DNA of 64,000 nucleotides from Glycocaulis alkaliphilus (GCF_004000605.1 NZ_CP018911.1:372001-436000); one strand, 5' to 3'; positions 25,438-34,494 are shown, numbered from the stretch's first letter. A program made the numbers and translations. Notes: generated by a model not told the origin, from the sequence alone.

Positions 25438-26475
25438 ATGGAGTTGCGTCTTCATGCCAATGCCCGCACGACGCCGGCGACACGGCGTTACATCCAGACC
25501 TGTGGCAAGCCGGTTGCTGTGCTGTCGGCCGAGCTGGGGGTGTCAGAGACTACGATAAGACGCTGGCGGGCGCGCAGCGAAGTGGCTGACCGCCCGCATG
25601 TGCCCCATACGCTGAAGACCTCTATGAGCGGCGTGGAGGAAGCGCTGGCTGTCGAGCTGCGCTGTCATGTGGGCCTGTCGCTGGATGATGCGCTGGAGGT
25701 GATGCGGCGCTGTGTGAAGCCGGACCTGTCACGCGCGGCCCTGCACCGCTGCTGGCGCCGTCATGGCATCTCGGCCCGGCCCGTGCAGGCGCGTGCGCGC
25801 ACCGGCGTGTTCGAGACCGGCCAGCCCGCCGGGTTCATCCATGTCGATGTGAAGCACCTGACACGCCTGAACCGGCAGCCCGCCTATGCCTTCATCGCCA
25901 TCGACCGGGCCACGCGCTTCGTCCATCTGGACATCTTCAACACGCGCAGCGCAGCCAACGCCGCCGCCTTCTTCGAGCGCTTCCTGGAAAGCTTCCCGCT
26001 GAAGGTCCACACCGTCCTGTCCGATAACGGATCAGAGTTCACAGACCGGTTCGCCGTCGACAAGAAGGGCAAGCCCGAAGACCGTCCCAGCGGTACCCAT
26101 GCCTTCGACCGGGTCTGCGCCGCCCACGGTGTCAAACACCGGCTCACACGCCCCTTCCGTCCGCAGACCAACGGTATGGCAGAACGCTTCAACCGCCGCC
26201 TGCAGGAACATCTCGACGCCCACCCGCCAAACGGACGCAATCAGGGCCGCAACTGCTTCGACACGCACGAGCAGCGCAACGCCTATATCCGAAACTTCGT
26301 CCAAAACTATAACCGCACACGCCTGCGATGCCTCGGCTATCAAAGCCCGCTCGAAATCCTCAACAATCTCACGGAACACAACACGCAGGTGGGGGTCCAG
26401 AGATCGAAGGGCGAATGCAGTCGCCTACCAGCTCTGGGTTCCCGCCTGCGCGGGAAGGACGAATGGGAAACGTGA
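25438..26475 (+). CDS. IS481-family transposase
   Basis: A 345-codon DDE transposase. An N-terminal helix-turn-helix (VAVLSAELGVSETTIRRWRA, residues 26-45) is followed by the rve integrase core with Asp137 (HVDVKHL), Asp196 (LSDNGSEF) and Glu249 (NGMAERFNRR), so the catalytic triad is intact. The frame passes straight through the right inverted repeat and stops only 92 bases outside it: residues from about 316 on (QVGVQRSKGECSRL...) are encoded by host repeat DNA. The element thus supplies no stop codon of its own. Its TGA is directly next to the stop of the convergent basic protein gene. Confidence 0.93.
   Translation: MELRLHANARTTPATRRYIQTCGKPVAVLSAELGVSETTIRRWRARSEVADRPHVPHTLKTSMSGVEEALAVELRCHVGLSLDDALEVMRRCVKPDLSRAALHRCWRRHGISARPVQARARTGVFETGQPAGFIHVDVKHLTRLNRQPAYAFIAIDRATRFVHLDIFNTRSAANAAAFFERFLESFPLKVHTVLSDNGSEFTDRFAVDKKGKPEDRPSGTHAFDRVCAAHGVKHRLTRPFRPQTNGMAERFNRRLQEHLDAHPPNGRNQGRNCFDTHEQRNAYIRNFVQNYNRTRLRCLGYQSPLEILNNLTEHNTQVGVQRSKGECSRLPALGSRLRGKDEWET
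26362..26383 (-). repeat. Right terminal inverted repeat of the IS481 element
   Basis: Reads TGTTGTGTTCCGTG...GATTGTT on the minus strand and pairs with 25355-25376. It lies inside the transposase coding sequence. Confidence 0.82.
26384..26456 (+). repeat. Right part of the IS-split palindromic repeat
   Basis: Contains the right target duplication CGCAGG (26384-26389), the arm TGGGGGT (26390-26396), and a second hairpin TTCCCGC-CTGC-GCGGGAA (26439-26456). CCAGAG after the first arm and CTCTGG before the second hairpin are also complementary. The whole looks like a compound REP-type element of about 85 bases, now partly read as the end of the transposase. Confidence 0.7.
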
Positions 26476-26991
26476 TTACCGGTCCTTCTTCGCTTGCGCC
26501 TTCTTTATCTGCTGGCTGACCCGGCCAACCTCGCGCGGATCAGTGATCTGTTCGTTCTTTTTGTTCGGCTTGGCCTTCATGCCTTTGTCCGCGGTCTTGC
26601 TGGACGGGCGCTTGGGGGCGCTCGCGGCAGATTTCAATTCCATGGCGCGCTTCATGCCCGAGGCGGTCGCATTGCGCGCCGAAAGCTGTTCGCGGCGCGT
26701 CTGCTCTGAATTGAGGCGTTTGAGGGCCTGGGCGAGCACCGCCATTTTCTGCTTGGTACCGGCATTGTCGCCGGCAGGCTTGGCGCCCTGTGGCTTGGCT
26801 TTGCCACGCATTTCCCGGCGCTGGCGCTGACCGATTTCGCGGGCCCGGTCGCGGCGCTCACGGATCAGCTTGATGGTGCTGGACAATTCCTTGTCATCAA
26901 GGCTGCCGATTTCGGGATGGTGGGATTTTTCCACCAGCGCGGTTTCGTCCTTGTCGAGAAAACGGGCTTCGTCCTTGCGGCTGATCGCCAT
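26476..26991 (-). CDS. Conserved basic hypothetical protein
   Basis: A 171-residue, strongly basic protein beginning MAISRKDEARFLDKDETALV. Its conserved-looking core is SHHPEIGSLDDKELSSTIKL followed by RERRDRAREIGQRQRREMRG; the C-terminal half is Lys/Ala-rich (KTADKGMKAKPNKKNEQ) and likely disordered. I recall related hypothetical proteins across alphaproteobacteria but no known role; the charge suggests nucleic-acid binding. The start at 26991 is chosen because upstream sequence runs through the etf terminator. Confidence 0.82.
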   Translation of the reverse strand: MAISRKDEARFLDKDETALVEKSHHPEIGSLDDKELSSTIKLIRERRDRAREIGQRQRREMRGKAKPQGAKPAGDNAGTKQKMAVLAQALKRLNSEQTRREQLSARNATASGMKRAMELKSAASAPKRPSSKTADKGMKAKPNKKNEQITDPREVGRVSQQIKKAQAKKDR

Positions 26992-27099
26992 GAGCGTACT
27001 CCTTTGATGTTTCAGATATTCAGTATGGAACCGATAACGCCCAAAAGGCAAAGGAAGCTGCAAAGAGCGCTGCAATTTGAACTGTCTGGCGGCACGGCA

Positions 27100-27135
27100 G
27101 AAAAAAGCCCCGGAGCGTGGCTCCGGGGCTTTTTC
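27100..27135 (-). terminator. Rho-independent terminator of etfBA
   Basis: A perfect 11-bp stem AGCCCCGGAGC/GCTCCGGGGCT with a 3-base loop has six A residues on its left side (T-run on the minus strand) and five T on its right, so it can stop transcription in both directions. It follows the etfA stop by 20 bases. Confidence 0.95.
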
Positions 27136-27154
27136 GTGTGCGAGGCAGAAGGGC

Positions 27155-28096
27155 CTAGTAGCCGATCTTGGCCAGCTCTTCTTCAAACTCCGGCACGGCC
27201 TTGAACAGGTCCGCGACGAGGCCGTAATCGGCCACGGAGAAGATCGGGGCTTCCTCATCCTTGTTGATCGCGACGATCACCTTGGAATCCTTCATGCCCG
27301 CCAGGTGCTGGATCGCGCCGGAAATGCCGACGGCGATGTAGAGCTGCGGGGCGACGACCTTGCCGGTCTGGCCGACCTGATAGTCGTTCGGCACAAAGCC
27401 CGCATCGACCGCAGCGCGGCTGGCGCCAACGGCGGCGCCCAGCTTGTCGGCGACCTTTTCCAGGATGGCGAAATTCTCGCCATTGCCCATGCCGCGCCCG
27501 CCGGAGATGACGATCTTGGCAGCGCCCAGCTCCGGACGGTCGGACTTGGAAAGCTCTTCGGAGACAAAGGCGGATTTGGCGGCCGCGTCGGGAGCGGACA
27601 CCGTCTCCACGCTGGCAGAGCCGCCATCGCCGGCCTTTTCAAACGTGGTCGGGCGCACGGTGATGACTTTCACCTTGTCGTTCGACTTCACCGTCATCAG
27701 CGCGTTGCCGGCATAGATCGGACGGATGAACGTGTCCGCGCTTTCAACCGATGTAATGTCGGAGATGAGCATCACGTCGAGCTTGGCCGCCACGCGGGGC
27801 ATGAAATTCTTGCCCACGGTCGAGGCCGGGGCGAGGATCGCATCATGGCCATCGGCCACCGACAGGACGAGGCTTTCCAGCGCCTCGGCCAGCTTGTGGC
27901 CCAGCGCGTCGGACTCCGCCAGCATCACCTTGGCAACGCCCTCCACCTTGGCGGCTTCGTCAGCAACGCTTTTCGCGCCCTGACCAGCGACCAGAATGTG
28001 AATGTCTCCGCCGATTTTCTTCGCGGCCGTCACGGCTGCGCGCGTGGCTTCGTTGAGCGATTTGTTGTCGTGTTCAGCAATAACGAGCGTGGCCAT
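27155..28096 (-). CDS. etfA: Electron transfer flavoprotein alpha subunit
   Basis: A 313-residue FAD-binding subunit that, with EtfB, carries electrons from acyl-CoA and other dehydrogenases to ETF-quinone oxidoreductase. The N-terminal domain starts [11 protein letters not shown]; the FAD-binding C-terminal domain has [32 protein letters not shown] and [13 protein letters not shown], the full EtfA signature. It starts 2 bases after the etfB stop. Confidence 0.97.
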   Translation of the reverse strand: MATLVIAEHDNKSLNEATRAAVTAAKKIGGDIHILVAGQGAKSVADEAAKVEGVAKVMLAESDALGHKLAEALESLVLSVADGHDAILAPASTVGKNFMPRVAAKLDVMLISDITSVESADTFIRPIYAGNALMTVKSNDKVKVITVRPTTFEKAGDGGSASVETVSAPDAAAKSAFVSEELSKSDRPELGAAKIVISGGRGMGNGENFAILEKVADKLGAAVGASRAAVDAGFVPNDYQVGQTGKVVAPQLYIAVGISGAIQHLAGMKDSKVIVAINKDEEAPIFSVADYGLVADLFKAVPEFEEELAKIGY

Positions 28097-28098
28097 GG

Positions 28099-28848
28099 TT
28101 ACAGCACTCCTGCTTCGTTCTTCAGCTTTGAAACCAGCTCGGCGACCGATTCCACCTTCACGCCGCCCTGGCGCTTGGGCGGCTCGGAGACCTTCACCAC
28201 CGACAGGCGCGGGGTGAGGTCAACGCCATAGTCTTCCGGCGTCTTGGCATCGATCGGCTTGCGCTTGGCCTTCATGATGTTCGGCAGCGAGGCATAGCGC
28301 GGCTCATTGAGGCGCAGATCGGTGGTCACGATGGCGGGCAGGCCGAAGGACACGGTCTGCAGGCCGCCATCAATCTCGCGGGTGACTTTGAGCGTGTCGC
28401 CGTCTTTCTCCACCTTGGAGGCAAACGTGCCTTGCGGCCAGCCGAGCAGCGCGGCCAGCATCTGGCCGGTCGCATTGGCATCGTCATCAATGGCCTGTTT
28501 GCCGAGAATGATGAGCTGCGGGCTTTCCTCGCCGGCGATCTTGGCGAGGATTTTCGCCACCGCCAGCGGCTCCACCGTCTCGTCCGTGGTCACGTGAATG
28601 CCCCGGTCAGCGCCCATGGCAAGGGCGGTGCGGATGGTTTCCTGCGCGCCTGCCGGGCCGATGGAGACCACGATGATCTCTTCGGCCAGACCCTTTTCCT
28701 TCATGCGGATCGCCTCTTCGACGGCGATCTCGCAGAACGGGTTCATGGACATTTTCACGTTGGCAAGGTCGACGCCGGTCTGGTCGGGTTTCACCCGGAC
28801 CTTCACGTTATAGTCGACCACCCGCTTGACGGGGACGAGGATTTTCAT
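28099..28848 (-). CDS. etfB: Electron transfer flavoprotein beta subunit
   Basis: A 249-residue AMP-binding subunit of [22 protein letters not shown] is the usual N-terminus, [18 protein letters not shown] the conserved core, and the recognition-loop signature [20 protein letters not shown] is intact. It is the first gene of the etfBA operon; the start at 28848 removes a 29-residue upstream extension with no similarity. Confidence 0.97.
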   Translation of the reverse strand: MKILVPVKRVVDYNVKVRVKPDQTGVDLANVKMSMNPFCEIAVEEAIRMKEKGLAEEIIVVSIGPAGAQETIRTALAMGADRGIHVTTDETVEPLAVAKILAKIAGEESPQLIILGKQAIDDDANATGQMLAALLGWPQGTFASKVEKDGDTLKVTREIDGGLQTVSFGLPAIVTTDLRLNEPRYASLPNIMKAKRKPIDAKTPEDYGVDLTPRLSVVKVSEPPKRQGGVKVESVAELVSKLKNEAGVL

Positions 28849-29031
28849 CGGCCGCTCCGGTTGTCTCTGGTTGCGATTGATATGGACGGTAAAGCCAGCG
28901 CTGTGCTGATCCTTGCCGCCCATGGTGCAGGGCAAAATAGGCGCGGAAACTGCCTTCGCCCACGCGTCGTGTCAACGCAGGTGCAAAAACTGTCGCGGGG
29001 AGTGGCAGGAGACGCCTGCCGGGGCAGGGGC

Positions 29032-29076
29032 AAAAACGAAACCCCGGAAGCGCGCCATAGGCGCCTCCGGGGTTTG
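29032..29076 (-). terminator. Terminator of the yceI gene
   Basis: An imperfect hairpin (AACCCCGGA plus GCGC on one side, GCGC plus TCCGGGGTT on the other) lies 70 bases beyond the yceI stop. On the minus strand it is followed by TCGTTTTTGCC. Confidence 0.75.
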
Positions 29077-29141
29077 CATGAACCCGTCAGGTCCTGATTT
29101 TCCGGCTCGCTAACATGGCCGGGAGATCAGGAAATTATGGT

Positions 29142-29744
29142 CTATTCGTCCGCGACGCTAAGCTCGGTCTCGATCGACAATTCGATCTCGTCAGACACGA
29201 ACGGGGCGGCATAGCCCAGGCCCCATTCGGAGCGGACAATAGTGCCCGAGGCGGAAAAACCGGCCGTCTGGCGCTCGTTCATCGGGTGCGGGCCGGAAAA
29301 GTTCAGCGTGACGTTCAGCGATACAGGACGGGTTTCGCCCAGCAGGGTCAGGTCGCCGGTCATGACGCCGGTCTGGCCATCTTCTGTTTCAAAGCTCGTG
29401 CCGACAAAGCGGGCGGTCGGATATTCGGCCGTGTTGAACAGATCATCCGAATTCAGGTGAGCCTCGAACCCTTCCTGATCGGCGCCGACCCAGAAACCGC
29501 CATCAAGATTGAATGTCACGTCGACGGTGGAGTTTTCCGGCTCTTCAAGATCAAGCAGCAGCACGCCTTCATAGTCGGTGAAGTAGATCGACTGGCGCGA
29601 CATGCCCAGATGGTCCCAGGTCGCGCGGATGGCGGTATGGGTGCGGTCGAACTCGTAGGCGACCGGCTCGGCAAAGGCGGTGGCGCCCATCATCGGCGCG
29701 GTAAGGAAGGCCGCCAGCGAGGCAGCAGCAAATACGGTTTTCAT
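29142..29744 (-). CDS. YceI family protein
   Basis: A 200-residue exported lipocalin-like protein. The signal peptide (MKTVFAAASLAAFLTA, cleavage near AFAEP) precedes the YceI beta-barrel: YEFDRTHTAIRATWDHLGMS, VDVTFNLDGGFWVGAD, HLNSDDLFNTAEYPTARFVG and GDLTLLGETRPVSLNVTL. YceI proteins bind polyisoprenoids in the periplasm; the physiological role is unclear. It is transcribed alone. Confidence 0.93.
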   Translation of the reverse strand: MKTVFAAASLAAFLTAPMMGATAFAEPVAYEFDRTHTAIRATWDHLGMSRQSIYFTDYEGVLLLDLEEPENSTVDVTFNLDGGFWVGADQEGFEAHLNSDDLFNTAEYPTARFVGTSFETEDGQTGVMTGDLTLLGETRPVSLNVTLNFSGPHPMNERQTAGFSASGTIVRSEWGLGYAAPFVSDEIELSIETELSVADE

Positions 29745-29874
29745 CAGGCCTGTCTCCGGTTGTTGAACCTTGGCGTGCGGCCACACGCCGCAGGACCAGA
29801 CATAGGGAGCGGGCAGGGGCAATTTCCAGTGCGTGGAGTGAAATACCGCGTTGCCGTGATGGAAATAGCGCTCC

Positions 29875-30447
29875 CTACCGAGTCTTTCCCGGCACCCAGA
29901 GCACGTCGGCGCGGCCCTCATCATTGGCGATGCGGGCGGCCACGAACAGGAAGTCAGACAGGCGATTGAGATAGATGATCACCGCATCGCTGACCGGTTC
30001 GCCAAGGTCTTTCAGCTCCACGGCCCTGCGTTCGGCGCGGCGGGCTATGGTGCGGGCCAGATGCAGGCGGGCAGCGGCTTCGGTGCCGCCCGGCAGTATG
30101 AAGCTCTCCAGCGGTGAGAGCTTCGCGTTGAACGTATCAATGTCCGTTTCAAGCCGGGTGGCCTGCTGCGGCGTGACGCGCAAAGGCTCCCATTCCAGCT
30201 TTTGCCCCCTGTCCGGCACGCACAGATCCGCGCCGAGATCAAAAAGCTCGTTCTGTATGCGCAAAAGCGTGTCTTTCAGCGCGCCGTCCTCCAGCGCGGC
30301 TATGGCAAGACCTATCGACGCATTGGCTTCATCGACCGTGCCATAGGCCTCCACGCGCGGATCGTGCTTTGCCGCCTCGCTCATATCGCCGAGCCGGGTC
30401 GTGCCCTTGTCGCCGGTGCGGGTGTAAATTTTTGTCAGGCGGACCAT
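29875..30447 (-). CDS. pduO: Cob(I)alamin adenosyltransferase, PduO type
   Basis: A 190-residue trimeric enzyme that adenosylates cobalamin to the coenzyme form. RLTKIYTRTGDKGTTRLGD is the ATP-binding signature, VDEANASIGLA and the C-terminal RRAERRAVEL ... YLNRLSDFLFVAARI are conserved. The ATG at 30447 is used. The gene order HIG1-adenosyltransferase-etfBA is one I recall from relatives; here yceI and a serine hydrolase are interspersed. Confidence 0.95.
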   Translation of the reverse strand: MVRLTKIYTRTGDKGTTRLGDMSEAAKHDPRVEAYGTVDEANASIGLAIAALEDGALKDTLLRIQNELFDLGADLCVPDRGQKLEWEPLRVTPQQATRLETDIDTFNAKLSPLESFILPGGTEAAARLHLARTIARRAERRAVELKDLGEPVSDAVIIYLNRLSDFLFVAARIANDEGRADVLWVPGKTR

Positions 30448-30547
30448 GGACAAGTTTCCTTTACATTTTTTAAGCTGACCCAGACTGGCCCGTGTGGCAT
30501 GAGCATTTCAACTCACAACGGCGTAGCGTTACGCGAAAGGCTTCACC

Positions 30548-31618
30548 ATGCTTACTCTGATTGCTTCAGCCCTTGCACTGGCACTGGCCTCGCCCGGTGT
30601 TGATGAGGCTGCAGAGGCTCTGCTGGACGATTCCGGTGCGCCGGGCGCTGTCGTGGCGGTTCTGAATAATGACGGTGTTCATATCGGTGTTGCCGGGATG
30701 CGCATTCACCGGCGGGACGCGCCGGTGGAGGCGGACGATCTCTGGCATATGGGCTCCAACACCAAGGCGATGACGGCCACGCTTGTGGCCCGCCTCGTCG
30801 AACAGGGCGTGGTACGCTGGGAGATGACGGTTGGCGAAGTGCTCGGCAGTCTCTATCTCGATATTCATGACGATCTGGCCGGAGCTGACTTTTCAGCCCT
30901 GCTGATGCACCGCTCCGGCCTCGCTGCCAATGCCGGTCCGATTACGGCGATCCGGCTCGGCGGAACCGATTCCAGCCGCGACGCGCCAGCAGACCGCCTG
31001 ATTTATGCCAGTGCGGTACTGGCCTCTACCGGCGGGCCGGTGGGCGATTTTCTCTACTCCAACGCTGGCTATGTCATTGCTGCGCTGATGCTCGAACAGC
31101 TGACGGGTGAAACCTATGAAACGCTTATGGAGCGCGAGGTGTTCGGCCCTCTTGGCATGGACAGCGCAGGCTGGGGGCCTCCCGGCATTCGCGATGCGGC
31201 CGACCAGCCGCGCGGTCACCGGCCTGGTATCTTCGGCTTTTCCGCCATTGAGCCGGGTGCCAGCGCCGATAACCCGCCAGCCCTGAATCCCGCAGGGCGT
31301 GCCCATATGACGATGGCGGACCTTCTGCGTTTTCTCGACATTCACCGGCGCGGGGCGTCAGGTGAGGAGACGGGTTATCTGTCAGTGGAGAGCTTTGAGC
31401 GCCTGCATACACCCGAAGGCAATTACGCCATGGGCTGGGGTGTGCGCGATGACGGTTCGCTCAGCCATTCGGGCTCGAACACCATGTGGCTCGTGACGAT
31501 GCGGGTAGATGCCGCGCGGGGTGTCACGGCCGCCGCCGGGGTCAATGATGGACGGCTGGGTTCCGTAGCCGGGCCTGTCAGCGCCGCGCTCGATGCCGTG
31601 ATGGCAGTACCGGACTAG
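30548..31618 (+). CDS. Serine hydrolase, beta-lactamase class C family
   Basis: A 356-residue protein with a short signal-like N-terminus (MLTLIASALALALASPG). The catalytic SxxK motif is SNTK in HMGSNTKAMTATL, the YxN motif is YSN (DFLYSNAGYVIAALM), and the third motif is HSG (LSHSGSNTMW) replacing KTG. This fits penicillin-binding-protein-like esterases or peptidases rather than a true beta-lactamase. Substrate unknown. Its stop shares CTAG with the stop of the convergent HIG1 gene. Confidence 0.9.
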   Translation: MLTLIASALALALASPGVDEAAEALLDDSGAPGAVVAVLNNDGVHIGVAGMRIHRRDAPVEADDLWHMGSNTKAMTATLVARLVEQGVVRWEMTVGEVLGSLYLDIHDDLAGADFSALLMHRSGLAANAGPITAIRLGGTDSSRDAPADRLIYASAVLASTGGPVGDFLYSNAGYVIAALMLEQLTGETYETLMEREVFGPLGMDSAGWGPPGIRDAADQPRGHRPGIFGFSAIEPGASADNPPALNPAGRAHMTMADLLRFLDIHRRGASGEETGYLSVESFERLHTPEGNYAMGWGVRDDGSLSHSGSNTMWLVTMRVDAARGVTAAAGVNDGRLGSVAGPVSAALDAVMAVPD

Positions 31619-31821
31619 CTGCCAAACGCGCCCTTCGCCCAGAATCCCGCAACGATGACCAGCACCGCGAGAAACTGGAAAAGGACGCGCGCGCGCATCA
31701 GCCTGTTTGACCAGGACCGGCCAAAATCTCCGCCGCGTACAAGCGAGTAGATGCCCACGCACAAAATGACGAAAACCACGCCCATGAGAATGTAGAGTAG
31801 TATGTCGAGAAATCCGCTCAT
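31615..31821 (-). CDS. HIG1 domain (hypoxia-induced) membrane protein
   Basis: A 68-residue protein with two transmembrane helices (about 8-29 and 46-65) separated by a loop RGGDFGRSWSNRLMRARVLFQ. This N-R-L-M-R-x-R pattern is the HIG_1_N signature, related to mitochondrial respiratory supercomplex factors. It stands near pduO and etfBA as I recall from other alphaproteobacteria. A role in respiration is inferred. Confidence 0.85.
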   Translation of the reverse strand: MSGFLDILLYILMGVVFVILCVGIYSLVRGGDFGRSWSNRLMRARVLFQFLAVLVIVAGFWAKGAFGS

Positions 31822-32038
31822 GGCGCATAGATAGGGCGGAAACCTTCAATCCTCAATCGCGCTCTGCAAGCTGGCAGTGAGGCAATTGCGCGCGGCCCGG
31901 TTGCACGGCCCACGTGCGAATTGCTTGCAGTCGCACCATAAAGCTGCTCATCTAAAGAAACTTACCACGCGCTCAGTGAACCGGCCCGGTGAACTGGCGT
32001 TTTTGTTTATTTACAACAGGCAGTTTCAGGCTGGCGCT

Positions 32039-32665
32039 ATGCGTGACGAATCCCGACGGCGGTTAACCCGCCGCGATGCCCGTAAGCAGGAAACACATCA
32101 TCAGGTAATCCAGGCAGCGCGCCGGGTTTTCCTTGATGAGGGCTATGAGCGCGCCACGATCAAGACGATCGCGGACGCGGCGGGCGTCTCCGCCGGCACG
32201 GTGTTGAATGTTGCGCCCACCAAGAGCGCGCTGCTCGTTGTGATACTGGGCGAAGAGTATGAGGCAATCCGTGATTCGGTGGACCGGCTGGAAGCGGCCC
32301 TGTCGGGTAATCTGCTCGACCGGCTGAGCGCGCTTGTGCAGGTCATCATGGAAGCGCAGCTACGCCACGAAGAGTTGTTTGCCGCTGCCATAGCGCACAC
32401 CTGGCTGTGGACAGGAGACAGCTATACCGAAGCGGCCGCGCAGATGTCGCAGGCCTGGGGCGCCGTTGAGCGCCTGCTGGCCAAGGGTGTCGAAAAAGGC
32501 GAGCTGCGCCGCGATCTGGCTCCTGCCGATGCAGCCCGTCTGATCGAGGATTGCTATACCGGGATTGTCCGGCGCGCCCGCGGCGAACAGCTCGACCGCT
32601 CGGCGGCATCTGCCCTGATGCGAAGCCGTCTGGAGCTCGTCATTAAGGGTCTCGCGGCACACTAG
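32039..32665 (+). CDS. TetR family transcriptional regulator
   Basis: A 208-residue repressor. The N-terminal helix-turn-helix is VIQAARRVFLDEGYERATIK followed by TIADAAGVSAGTVLNVAPTK; the GTVL(Y-like) recognition helix is slightly unusual in ending VAPTK rather than YFPSK. The C-terminal ligand domain is unassigned. The ATG at 32039 is used though its Shine-Dalgarno is weak. TTGT-N6-ACAA at 32003-32016 just upstream could be an operator. The gene overlaps the convergent EamA gene by 23 bases. Confidence 0.87.
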   Translation: MRDESRRRLTRRDARKQETHHQVIQAARRVFLDEGYERATIKTIADAAGVSAGTVLNVAPTKSALLVVILGEEYEAIRDSVDRLEAALSGNLLDRLSALVQVIMEAQLRHEELFAAAIAHTWLWTGDSYTEAAAQMSQAWGAVERLLAKGVEKGELRRDLAPADAARLIEDCYTGIVRRARGEQLDRSAASALMRSRLELVIKGLAAH

Positions 32666-33590
32666 GCGGCGGGGCGGGTGATTTTCGCTGGGCGATGTAA
32701 AGCCCCGCAAGAATTATGGCCGCGCCGAGAAGCTGGATCGCGCTTAGCGCCTCATCGAACAGCATCCATCCGGCCGCTGCGGCCACTATGGGCTGGACCA
32801 GCAGGAGCAGGGCTGCCAGCGGCGCGGGAATACGTCCAAGTCCGAAGATGATGGCGCCCTGCCCCCCGGCATGGACCACCACGCCCAGCAGAATGAGCGG
32901 TACCCATCCCTCCCAGCCCGCCGGTAGCAGGGTTTCGCCGAACGCCAGCGCAAGCGCGAGCGATATGGGCGCGGCGATCAGGGTCGACAGGAAGATGACA
33001 CGCGGCGCGCTTGCGCCATCGCGCGCCTTGCGCACGGTCAGAAGGTAAGCGGCGTACCAGAACGCCGTCAGGATGCTGAAGACATCGCCGGTCAGCCGGT
33101 CCGGGTCGATTGTCAGATTGCCCCCTGCCAGCAGCGCGGCGCCGCTGAGCATGACCGCGCAGACCAGTATGAAGCTGCGCGTCACCGTCTCGCGGAATAT
33201 CAGCCACGAAAACAGCGCCACGAGTATAGGCGTCAGATTGGCCAGCAGGGTCGCATTGGCCGCCGTCGTGATCTTGATGCCCACATGCCAGAAGGCGAGG
33301 TCCAGAGCGAAGAATATGCCTGCCAGCGCCATGAGCCGCATGTCGGGGCGTCCCGGCGGTGTGTCTTTGCCGTGCCGGTGGAGTGCCAGCCAGAGCGCCA
33401 GGGCGGGCAGGGCCAGCGTCAGGCGCCAGAAGGCGGTGGCCTGCGGTCCGAGATCGGATGCCTTGACCAGAATGGCTGCGAACCCGATGACGCACGCGCC
33501 AGCGAGGACCGCAAGCGTGCCAGCCAGCATGCTGGCTGCGGGCAGGTCCGTGCCGGTTGTGGAGGCTGTGCCGTCTGCTGGTTCAGTCAT
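32643..33590 (-). CDS. EamA (DMT) family transporter
   Basis: A 315-residue protein with ten predicted membrane helices in two EamA repeats; the first includes GFAAILVKASDLGPQATAFWR and NATLLANLTPILVALFSW, the second GGQGAIIFGLGRIPAPLAAL. Such carriers export or import metabolites; the substrate is unknown. The ATG at 33590 overlaps the end of gluQRS by 8 bases; an ATG 8 codons upstream is also possible. It is co-transcribed with gluQRS. Confidence 0.9.
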   Translation of the reverse strand: MTEPADGTASTTGTDLPAASMLAGTLAVLAGACVIGFAAILVKASDLGPQATAFWRLTLALPALALWLALHRHGKDTPPGRPDMRLMALAGIFFALDLAFWHVGIKITTAANATLLANLTPILVALFSWLIFRETVTRSFILVCAVMLSGAALLAGGNLTIDPDRLTGDVFSILTAFWYAAYLLTVRKARDGASAPRVIFLSTLIAAPISLALALAFGETLLPAGWEGWVPLILLGVVVHAGGQGAIIFGLGRIPAPLAALLLLVQPIVAAAAGWMLFDEALSAIQLLGAAIILAGLYIAQRKSPAPPPSVPRDP

Positions 33591-34494
33591 CAGCGCCCGG
33601 TCCCTTGACGACATCGCCGCGTTCCAGATGGGTCTCGATGAGCGTGCGTATATCAGCAGCCTCGTACCCGGTTTCGCGCAAATGGCGAAGCGTCATGGAC
33701 TGGTCGCGCTTGGCGTAGCGCTTGCCGTCCGGCCCGGTCAGCAGGCCATGATGGCGGTAGACGGGTTCGTGATAGCCCAGGAGTGTCTGCAAGAGCCGGT
33801 GCAGGCCGGCGGCGGGGCGCAGATCCACCCCGCGTATCACATGGGTGATGCCTTGCAGCGCATCATCGTGGATGGCGGCCAGATGATAGCTGGTACCTGC
33901 ATCCTTGCGCGCAATCACGACATCACCGAACAGCTCGGGCCTGGCAGGCACGCTGCGTTGCGCATGCGGCGGACCAAGGCTTTCCTCGCGCCAGACTAGC
34001 GTGTTGAACCCGTCCCCCAGCTTTTCCGCGCACGCCTTCATGGACAGGCGCCAGGCATAGGGCCGTCCGTCCTCAAGCAGGCGCTTCTCCCGCGAGGGTG
34101 GCAGAGGGGTGCCGGTGAAGGCCGGGCCTTCAGGGCCATGTGCAGCAAGGTGCGGCGCGCTGGCTATCTCGGCCATCACCTCCTTGCGGGTCCGGAAGCA
34201 GCGATAGGCTAGGCCGTCCGCGATCAGGCGCTCAAGGGCACGGGCATAATCGTCCAGATGCTCGCTCTGGCGGCGGACGGGGCTTTCCCACTCCAGACCC
34301 AGCCATTCAAGGTCTTCAAAAATTGCCGCCTCGAACGCCGGCTTGCAGCGCGCGGTGTCTATATCCTCGATACGCAGCAGGAAGCGTCCGCCCGCGGCTT
34401 TCGCGGCCCCATAGGCGCACAGCGCCGCATAGGCGTGGCCCAGATGCAGGCCGCCTGTGGGGGAGGGCGCAAATCGGGTGACGAGGCCGGTCAT
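33583..34494 (-). CDS. gluQRS: Glutamyl-queuosine tRNA(Asp) synthetase
   Basis: A 303-residue paralogue of glutamyl-tRNA synthetase lacking the anticodon-binding domain; it attaches glutamate to queuosine in tRNA-Asp. RFAPSPTGGLHLGHAYAAL holds the HIGH-type motif, LRIEDIDTARCKP the conserved acid, and GKRYAKRDQSMTLR the degenerate KMSKS loop. The length fits GluQRS, not GltX. The usual zinc cysteines are partly replaced (YRCFRTRKEV). Start at 34494. Confidence 0.94.
   Translation of the reverse strand: MTGLVTRFAPSPTGGLHLGHAYAALCAYGAAKAAGGRFLLRIEDIDTARCKPAFEAAIFEDLEWLGLEWESPVRRQSEHLDDYARALERLIADGLAYRCFRTRKEVMAEIASAPHLAAHGPEGPAFTGTPLPPSREKRLLEDGRPYAWRLSMKACAEKLGDGFNTLVWREESLGPPHAQRSVPARPELFGDVVIARKDAGTSYHLAAIHDDALQGITHVIRGVDLRPAAGLHRLLQTLLGYHEPVYRHHGLLTGPDGKRYAKRDQSMTLRHLRETGYEAADIRTLIETHLERGDVVKGPGADD

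Larger units (their letters stand above)
25355..26383 (+). mobile_element. IS481-family insertion sequence (~1.03 kb)
   Basis: The element is bounded by imperfect terminal inverted repeats: 25355-25376 and 26362-26383 match at 15 of 22 positions and share TGTT-N6-CGT-N2-GATTGTT. Identical 6-base sequences CGCAGG flank it (25349-25354 and 26384-26389), the expected target-site duplication. It carries one transposase gene reading from 25438. Both ends and the duplication are intact, so the insertion may be recent. It lies between convergent genes and interrupts no known gene. Confidence 0.9.
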
